Part shown: piece after piece, positions 56,240 to 64,000 of the stretch
Numbering within the stretch: position 1 is the first letter of the stretch
How the letters are laid out: the number at the start of each line of letters is the position of its first letter
Assembly (NCBI GenBank): GCA_030015575.1
Contig: CM057349.1
Location: forward strand, 257,605,077 to 257,669,076
Direction: 5' to 3'
Length of the DNA: 64,000 nucleotides
From: Agapanthus africanus
Lineage: Eukaryota > Streptophyta > Magnoliopsida > Asparagales > Amaryllidaceae
Translations under genes and position numbers: made by a program
The notes under the pieces: model-generated
Databases searched by the model: none
Told to the model about the DNA's origin: nothing
The model's input: the letters and a program-made list of their open reading frames with translations, nothing else

Positions 56240-57120
56240 CTGAGTTTCATGATATTGTTTTCGTGCACCATGGTTGCACCTATTGGGTATTTATATTTTG
56301 TGCATAATTATTGCACTTGAGATATGCTTTATACACCGTTGTGTCGAATTATGATTTGTGCACAGTTATTACACTTGATATCGTTTTTGTGCCTTGGCTG
56401 CACATGTTTATGATTTCATGGATTTCATACTATTGGGTTGATTTTGTGCATGTAGAGCGCACTCGATTCGGTTTTTGCCCTCGGTATAGTTCACATATGC
56501 TTGCAGTGCATTGATACGTATTTTGTGCACTACAGTTGCACTTGACTTCGTTTTGATGTCATTCGAGACACTGATTTTTGGTTTCATGCCTATGTTATGC
56601 ATGTGATTTGACTTGTGTTTCCAGCATAGTTTACATGCACTTTTAGTATTTTTGATTCGATTTTGTGCATGCAGATGCACATGGTTGTGAGATTATATAC
56701 CACGGTATGCCTGAATTGGATTGAGATTTATGGTATACCGTCAATTTCAATTGTGATACTCGATATTTGTTTTTGTGTATCTTGTGCACTTGATTGGATT
56801 TTGCGCATGTTCGGCGCTTGATATTGGATTTCGTGCATTTTGGATGCACTTGATTTAGATTTTATTCGTGCATGATGGATGCACTTGATTTGGACTTTGC
56901 GCATATTGACACGCTTGATGCGATTTTGGTGCACACCAGATGCACTAAAGCGGGATTCCTTGTCCATATCAGATGCACCTGAGATTTGCTGTCAGACACG
57001 CCCGTTGCCTTTGACAGGTGTTTCGTGCACACCCATTGCACTTAGATTTTATTTCTGTGCTTGTATGACACGTTTGTTGATTTCGATTTCCGTGCGCACC
57101 AGACACACATGGCATTCATT
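56240..57120 (+). repeat. Array of GTGCA...TGCAC hairpin units
   Basis: Some twenty or more degenerate units of about 35-45 bp with the pattern TTTTGTGCATnnnnnTGCACTTGATT, for example near 56301, 56459, 56533, 56665, 56782, 56837, 56871 and 56932. In each, GTGCA and TGCAC arms enclose about 5-10 variable bases. The units differ, but the arm pairing usually survives, sometimes in altered form (GCGCAT...GCGC). Confidence 0.75.
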
Positions 57121-57377
57121 TATACATTGGGATTAATTTTCTTTGAACAGTATATTTTTATGATATTTACTATTTGATATAGTAGCCAAGCAGGACTAGT
57201 CAGAGGACAGTACCTGAATATGTTTTTGGCATACATTGATAACTATCGAAGGGATTTCCAAAAAGGAGCTATAGTCTCAGTATTTACCTCGTGTCCAAGA
57301 TAACACGAGACTTTTAACAAAGGGAACCCTTCTAAATTATTTTCAAAACGGCGGCACGTGTATGTTAAACAAAGGTT

Positions 57378-57435
57378 ATATATATATAACTATATATATA
57401 TATAGTTATATATATATAGTTATATATAGTTATTT
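57378..57435. repeat. TA-rich palindromic repeat
   Basis: Alternating TATATA and TAGTTATA/AACTATA blocks forming several nested inverted repeats in the internal region of G. Confidence 0.8.
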
Positions 57436-57824
57436 TCTTACAATAGACATATGCTACTGTGCAGTGATACGCACATCGCACAACGACTTGAAAAGGGTTT
57501 GGCATGTATTTCTTTCAGATGTTTTGACGAGTTTACACCGACGCGTACTAAGTACGTGTTATACTTTTGATGTATATCGTGTTGGCTTTCGTTTTAGGCT
57601 TTGACATTGGTGTCTTCGCCATAACTCCGATGATTGTAGGATGCTTGACGGAGTTTGATTTTGAGTTATCTGCTCATTTTTCATGCGCATGCATTGCGCT
57701 ATGATGTGTTTTATGTATTTATGATTTCGGAGCCCCGACAACTTGACCTTTTACTGAAATGTTTTAGAAATTGGGGGAGTTTAAATTTAAATTCGGGGAC
57801 CAAATTTCTTTAAGGGGGGAAGAC

Positions 57825-60052
57825 TGTAACATTTCAGAAAAATAAAATATTATTTTTAGAAATTTTTAAAATTAAATAATAAATATTATGGATATTTTGA
57901 TAATGCGGTATAATTAAATATAGATAAATTGGGGAAAAATTGGAAAATTATAAGAATTACTGAAATGATGGTACTTTATGTGATTTATGCAAATTACAAA
58001 TTTTGTGATTAATTATATTCACTTTTAATGCTAATCGCGATTAAATATTGCTAATCGCGCATTAAGCTTGATTTGTGCACATGATATGCACCATGTCATA
58101 TTTTAGAACTTGTTACATTTTGTCATGGCTTTTTTCTTTTATTGCATGGTTTTGTTTTAGAAAAAGAAAAGAAAACAAAAGGTAAAGAGAAAAGAAAAGG
58201 AAAGGAAAAGAATAAAGAAATGAGGGATGGGCATGAGAGAAAGAGAGAGAGGTGAGGGGTCTCTTTGACCAAGTCTCATTTGCTTCCCCCTTCATTCTTC
58301 ATCATTTTCCCTTCCTCTTCAACCATGGCTGCCCCTCACTCCCCCTCCACTTCAACACCTCAAAACACCCTCAAAACAACACCAAAATTCCATCTCTATT
58401 TCATTAAAAATGTGCACAAGCCCTCTAGCTACACTTTGGACCAAGAAAGCAAGGATTTTGGACACTTGGGGCAACTCAAGAATTTTCTTGAGTTGCCAAA
58501 TGAGGTAATTATTATGCCATTAGTGTAGTATTTCAATTGCCTTAGCTCCTATGCTAGTATAGAAGTGATTAGGCGATGTTTAGAGAGGTTTGGAAATTTC
58601 AAGTTAGGGATTTGAGTTTGAATTGATTCCAAAAGCGTAATTGAGGTTAGTAGTGACCTTAAACCCCCTTTAGTGATATCATATTGGACCCAAAACATGA
58701 GACTTAACCCCAAATAAGAACTTTGAAATTCTGCCGATACGGGAAATTGTGGAATTTGTGATGGTTTTTGGATATCTACCAACACCCGGAGATCTAGAAA
58801 TTTATTTAGCAAAGACAGGGAGATGTGCAGGTGATATAGAGCATACCCTAAAGACCCGAGCCCCTAACCTCCTACCATGGCAGCAAATAATATCATTCTG
58901 GCCGCAAATTGCGGCCAGACCTGGTGCTTTTGGGTTCTTGTTTGTTTCATGTCTCCATTTCCAGTAAACTAGACCATTTACATATGCAAAATTGTCTAAT
59001 TTCACCTAGGATAAAATCTGGAAGTGTTTTACGAAGTTTCTGAATTCGTTTTGCGGCTTTTAATGAATTTGGTTTTGGTATTTGATATTGTGTTTCCGTC
59101 GTGTGGCGTTTGAACGTCAACGACTAGGGTTATTGGTCGTGTTGGCATGCGAGGCTATAGGTTTTGACCTACGAGCGAAACGTTTGCCATTTCAGTTTTC
59201 CGACTTGATTTTAATACGCATTGCGTTTGTGTTATATATGTAGGTACCACCACGTGGATGTCGAGACGATGAAGAAGAGGATGGCGACATCGACATCGGC
59301 AAGCAAGAGCAGGTGAGTAGATATATATCTACGGGGGAAGTCAGGTGGATGGCATATAGCACCCCCCACAGTTTCGTAAAATAGAATGCGAATGCGTTAT
59401 GATATACATATAGATATATACTTATATAGTATTATATGATGTGATTACTTAGCTAGGAATGCCTTAGAGGACTTGATTGATAGCGTCGTTGGTTAGTTGT
59501 AGTCGCGAACCCTAGAATAAGGTTTACCTACACGCACGCACACACTTGCATACATTGTATTATTGTGCGTATATAGGGATATATATATATACACACACAC
59601 ACACATAGGTATGGGACTATGTATATATATATATATACGTATACGTATACTTGGATGATGAGGATGGTATATGTATTTGGAGATGAGTCTATGAGTTTGG
59701 GCTTGATGCCACGAGATCGGTGATATGACGTGGTTCGTATTATGAGATACGACACGATATGATAGCGGGTCCTCTAGGCGTGGTGTTTTCATACACACGC
59801 ACACGTATATGTAGATGGTATCAGTATGTACTAGACGTAGATCAGTACCCCTAGATCATGATATATGATGATAAGGATACCAAGTGAATAATGAGATAAA
59901 TGTGATATTTGACCCGTACCCAGATTTGGGAGGACGTACGACGGATTTACCGTACGAGCTATATATTGATGATAGATCCGCACTCTTGACTCGAGGATAT
60001 CATATTAGATATATTGTATCGTATGTGATATTATTGAGGCGGGATCACCGAC

Positions 60053-60106
<54 letters not shown>

Positions 60107-62111
60107 GCTCAGACATAGGTGGATGTCCTTACCCCCTCCTTTCGTTTAGTCTATTAGTTTAGTCCTGTAATTTACTTGTAGATGTTAGACTAGACTCGTG
60201 TCATACCTATTTCAAAACTAACGAATCGTGAGTATTTTTAAGACAGGCCAAGGAATTCTACGGATATTTCAAAGGACGTACTTTTCTTAAAAACACCGTA
60301 GCCCTATTTTCTAAACACCACGATTCATGTTATTTCAAATGGCAAACTGTATGACCCATATATATTAATGTAGATTACATTTATTGTTGTTTATTATTCA
60401 TCTCCCGCATAATCTTGTTGTTCACATCGCATTGCATGCTTATATTATGTTTTCATATGCTATTATTGAAATCATTGCTGTCAGGTCACCAGCACCATTA
60501 CCGATGATGCGTATGTTCCACGTACACTTGCTTACCGGCTCACACACATCTTCATCGGTAATTGCCATGTCATGTACACATTAGAAGATACTAATCATCA
60601 ATACAAATTGTTAGCTGATAGTTTCGACATGGTATTAGTGTACTTGCTGTTATTGCTACTTTAGACATTGCAATTATTACTGTGATTGTCATGCATATTT
60701 ATATATTTATTGCCATGCATTATTATTTAGGGCCAATCCGGATTGCCGGAGCCCAATGCTTTTAATTCATTGTTTATTTATTCTTTGATTCCGGATTTTC
60801 CATGAGATTTATGGATCTGGAGAAACCGCAAGATTTTATAAACTTATTATCATTTTAAAATGAAAGTTGCGGTTTTCTCATGATAAGATTGAGTTATGTC
60901 CACCATGAGTTTTCTCGGCTCTTGAGCTATATAATTCACCCGATTCGAGGAGGAGGAGGAACCGTCTGTGGGTGCATGGTGGACCCGGTACGGTACCCCG
61001 GGACGAGAAGGTCGCAGATGATGGCGTTGAACCTGGCGGGGGAACACTACCGACCGATGACTTCATTGTGACTCGTCGGATATCCGGAGGATACCGATCG
61101 GAGTTGGGCGAGTCCGGATAGCCGGAGCCCGGGGGCCAGTCCGGATAGCCGGAGTCCCAGATATTGAGATATTAAGATTTAGTGTCGATGCTAGACACTA
61201 ATTTATGATGATTTCATTGATAATATTTCATTTTAAATACAGATATCTCCTTGAGATAAGAAAACAGTTTCTCATTTATATGTATTCAGTTTTCATGCAT
61301 TCATACCTTATATTTATGATATATTACTCCCTGAGACACTGACACAAGCACATGGTATTACACTTATGTATAGATGCTTACCCTTGCTACCTTATCATGC
61401 TTCAGGCTTTATCATATTGAGGATATATATATTTGATCGTATTGACCTAGGAGTAGTCATACATACGATTTCTGCTCGGTGATGTTTTCTACTCACGAGT
61501 TGGCAACTCACCCCCGTTGTGCTACAGTTTCTTGCTGGTTTTGCCGTACATGTTTTGTTGCGGCTTTGCTGGCATACTGCTTCTTTTCAAGTGATTGCTT
61601 TGGTAGGTGGGTTCACTCGCATCGTGACCACCCTTGTACTATATTTACATTGTTGTATCTAGAAACTCTATCAACCAGACTTATATATTTATTAGACCTA
61701 AAAAACCAGTTGTGTATTATTTCGACCTTAGAGTTGTGCATTGTATTATTATGGTTTTCATGTTGATTTTGAGTTTCCTTTTAAGTTTTGATCCTCACCA
61801 TTGGCGTTGTATATATTATTCCTTGCTTGGTTGTGACCGTCAATTGACGAAGAGCTAGTTCCCGCTTGGGGATGCCTTTATATATATTATGCATGTTGTA
61901 CCCGTTTGGGGTCAGTATTTACAAAGGAAACTCTGCCGAAATTTTCAGAACAGACTTGATGTTTTAAAAATGCATATTCGGCTGATTGTAATAAAAACAC
62001 TTTCTTTAAAATGGTTTAGATTTCTGAGCTTTTGGCTTACTTGAATTAGATGGGGTCCTATAGACTTCTTATGATTCAAGTGCCAGTCACGTGCTTTTTC
62101 GGGTCGTGACA
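57825..62111 (+). repeat. 3' LTR of G, full length (4287 bp)
   Basis: From TGTAACATTTCAG directly after the polypurine tract to TTTCGGGTCGTGACA. Its first 1.4 kb has no counterpart in the truncated 5' LTR but matches the minus-strand LTR at 49550-51238. It contains a 21-nt near-perfect palindrome (58898-58918, 10-bp arms CTGGCCGCAA), a long (AT)n tract (60055-60104) and GGCCAGTCCGGATAGCCGGA-type repeats (about 61108-61160). The next base begins an unrelated copia LTR. Confidence 0.92.
60055..60104. repeat. (AT)n microsatellite in the G 3' LTR
   Basis: About 25 uninterrupted AT units, equivalent to 52501-52549 in the other LTR. Confidence 0.9.
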
Positions 62112-63755
62112 GTTGGTTCACCTAAGATAGTATACAGGTGCTCATTGGGTTATGTGTATACCAGACGGACTCGCCGGGAACATGCTAGTTGGTATTATAC
62201 CTATTGTCAGATAGCAGTTCCCTGATGACATGTGTACAGGTTAGTCTATCGACCTGAGATCGTCATTTGTCTCGTGTGAGTTCCCACTGTGCTTTGATTA
62301 CTACCCTACCACGGCTCAAAGGAGTCATGCAAACAGGTTTTAGTTGGGTACAGTCTCGAGCCACATAGAGGCAGTGAGCGGATCGTCAGGGGATTTGTCT
62401 CTCCCGGTATTGTGGGTTGATGTCGCGGTGTGCACGGGTGGCCATCACCAGAAATCCTTAGCGAAGGTAGTCGAGAATTCCTAATCTAGGATCGGTAGTT
62501 TCTCAGGTGGTGATGGGCTTCATACCGACACTAAGTATTGCATTATTAGGGGTCTGACTTTATCCACCCCCCTAGACCCGATATGCGATACTCATTGACG
62601 AACGGACCGGACTGTACGGATATTGTCACTGTCAGGCTCAGTAGAGTTTCAGGATGAGTTCGCTCGTCGGCCTCCCTTTCGCTAAATACCTAGGTAGCCG
62701 TTACGTACAGCTGGTGCCACTGACGTGCTTATGGTTAAATCCACTGCTAGCATATTGACGAGTCTTTGGAGTCCCACACAGAGTGTTTCCCTAGTTCGTG
62801 CGAAACGTTGTAGAGGTCGTATGGTTTTTTGGCAGGGTTCGATCATATTCGTGCACTTGTGCACGAATCATGATCGGACGGATAATACTAGTGGGCTTTG
62901 GTTTAAGCCGGATCCTAGTATTATATTGTTGGATTATTTTCGTCTCGTTGTATTCGTATTTAGTCGGAATATGGATGTAGGTATGTATATACAGATGAGG
63001 GGTATTCTTGTAATTCGTTACGAGTTTACTTTAGAAGATGACAATCTCTTTTTTGTTTAAACATTTGGTTTAATGTTTATTTGTGATAGAAATTGTGAGC
63101 ATAAGTTTTGGCCTAGGGCATTAATGGTGCATTTATTGTGGCATGTGCTCACTTGGTGACTCATGGTTTTGGGTTTGGTGTGAGATATTTTATCCTAGGA
63201 TTTTTCTTTAGCTCAAAAAATATCTCACAACACACTCACACAAAAATATAGGGCAACCATCTCTTTTTTCTTTGAGGCTTGCTCACTTGCTTTTTCTTTA
63301 AGGCAAAAACTAGTGCTCACAACTTTGATCACTTGGCTTCTTCTTCACCTCTACCCATACCCTCTCATGAGTTGATAATCCATGGGTGCTTTGAGACAAA
63401 ATGATCACACACTCTCTCTACTTCACCTTGGGCATCTAGGCTAGCAAACTTGATGTCCGAGTTGCTTCGGTTTAGAAGCGAGAGCCCGTATAAAGAATCC
63501 TCGACGTGGATCCTCTTCGACGAGGATGTCTGGAGAGCGAACTTGGTCGGGGCAACCGCGAGGAGCTTGGGACGGAGATTGAAGACCGAAGGACACGGAT
63601 CGATCGGTATAATCTCTAAACTCATCTTTGCATGTTTGCTAGTATAGGGTTTTTGGTTCGATCTTGTGCGGGTTTTGTTTACGCCAAAGTTTTGGAAGTT
63701 TTTGTTCCGCATTTGGCCACGGAAAGATGACCGGGGTGCCGGCAAAACCCCAACA
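62112..63755 (+). repeat. C-like copia LTR, 5' end missing
   Basis: Aligns with the C LTR from about its position 380 (GTTGGTTCACCTAAGAT, compare 13487) to the end CAACA before a primer site, with considerable divergence. It has a long hairpin at about 62843-62876 (arms around CGTGCAC/GTGCACG) and the ACTAG...GGCTT/AAGCC inverted repeat at 62888-62920. The left end abuts the gypsy LTR without a matching TSD across that element. Confidence 0.9.
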
Positions 63756-64000
63756 TGGTATCAGAGACACCCAAACACCTTAAACAAGCTAGTTGCGACA
63801 TTAGAATTCACGTTTTTTTCGGGCATCGAAAACTGTCAAAAAAACAGTCCCGAATTTTTAAGTTTTGAGATGTTTACACACCCCGCGGGCTCTCGGATTG
63901 AACCAAGAAGCCGCAGGGTGCTGCGTGGGCACCCCAGGGAGTCCCCGGGGGGACCAAACGGCTGGGCCCACTCCCCAAGACGACCACAAGGTGGTCTTGG
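63756..64000 (+). other. Primer site and start of a copia leader
   Basis: TGGTATCAGAGA (63756-63767) follows the LTR. From 63880 the sequence is very GC-rich (CCCCGCGGG, AGTCCCCGGGGGGA) and ends with an AGACGACCAC/GGTGGTCTTGG hairpin at the window edge. It matches the PBS-proximal block of element E (34924-35145 complement). No coding sequence is reached. Confidence 0.88.

Larger units (their letters stand above)
54554..57824 (+). other. Noncoding internal region of G
   Basis: After the primer site, 54570-56220 has only short ORFs, the longest 110 codons (55561-55893), with no similarity that I recognise to gag or pol. From about 56240 to 57120 it becomes an array of degenerate GTGCA hairpin units, followed by a TA-rich stretch (57378-57435) and about 350 bp of unique sequence up to the polypurine tract. 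Confidence 0.8.
51691..62111 (+). mobile_element. Gypsy-type element without recognisable coding (G)
   Basis: A 5'-truncated 5' LTR (to 54553), primer site TGGTATCAAAGC (54558-54569), an internal region of 3.27 kb, a polypurine tract AAGGGGGGA (57812-57820) and a full-length 4287-bp 3' LTR (57825-62111). I find no protease, RT or integrase motif in any frame of the internal region, so this is a large derivative that depends on other elements. LTR size, the TGTAACA start and the polypurine tract suggest the Del/Tekay group of Ty3/gypsy; without coding this is a guess. The LTRs differ by a few percent by eye, so it is older than the complete copia insertions. Confidence 0.85.

Noticed and set aside
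57825..62111. Possible host gene in the long AT-rich gypsy LTR
   Set aside because: No ORF above about 95 codons, and the whole stretch is explained by alignment with other copies of the LTR.
63365..63745. 126-codon minus-strand ORF at the right edge
   Set aside because: Antisense to the GC-rich end of a copia LTR; the equivalent region of the C LTRs does not keep the frame.

Overview
The window is intergenic DNA from a flowering plant, made almost entirely of nested LTR retrotransposons. The evidence is direct: Ty1/copia polyproteins in plant gene order (gag, protease, integrase, RT, RNase H), initiator-tRNA-Met-type primer binding sites, polypurine tracts, TG...CA long terminal repeats of 1.8-4.3 kb and 5-bp target site duplications (TSDs). 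I see no host gene, rRNA, tRNA or CRISPR array. The copia LTRs open with TGTTAG or TGTTGG followed in most families by GCCCTAGAGGCC-like sequence, and the elements have very long untranslated leaders. This fits the Angela/BARE lineage. I cannot name the species.

Layout. (1) 1-6095: copia element A1 (+), entering the window inside its leader, with an uninterrupted gag-pol ORF (1650-5600) and a truncated 3' LTR. (2) 6096-6721 and 29386-29404: one old family-B LTR fragment (-), split by element D. (3) 6722-29380: element D (-), TSD TCTAG, itself hit by a solo family-B LTR (10022-12220, TSD GTAAT) and by complete element C (+, 13108-23182, TSD CAGGG). (4) 29405-30706: another partial LTR. (5) 30707-37036: element E (-), a 3'-truncated relative of D. 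(6) 37037-37623 and 49550-51238: one minus-strand gypsy-type LTR split by complete copia element A2 (+, 37624-49544, TSD AATAG), which carries a solo family-B LTR (43705-45918, TSD GTTTG) in pol. (7) 51239-62111: a gypsy-type element without recognisable coding, having a fold-back at its left end, a hairpin-repeat array inside and a 4.3-kb 3' LTR. (8) 62112-64000: the 3' part of a C-like copia LTR, its primer binding site and the start of its leader.

How the parts relate. A1 is the only element with an open gag-pol, and its integrase carries two suspicious substitutions. A2 is a recent relative with two stops, a frameshift, a gag deletion and a nested LTR. C, D and E have decayed coding regions, yet the LTR pairs of C and D still match closely, so they were probably mobilised in trans. 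D and E share a gag-body deletion, the same ruined zinc knuckle and the same protease change (DTG to DTR), as expected of an inherited non-autonomous lineage.

The most interesting signal is in the untranslated leaders. Five elements with divergent LTRs share a modular set of hairpins whose stems change in a compensating way while loops stay constant: a GC-rich palindrome about 200 nt after the primer site, a hairpin with a CTATATGT loop, three hairpins carrying TTGGCC-core-GTCAAGG in which the core differs between elements but is the same in all copies within one element, a GAAA-tetraloop domain, and a splice-acceptor-like tract just before gag. This looks like a structured RNA with element-specific recognition sites. 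All identity statements here are by eye.
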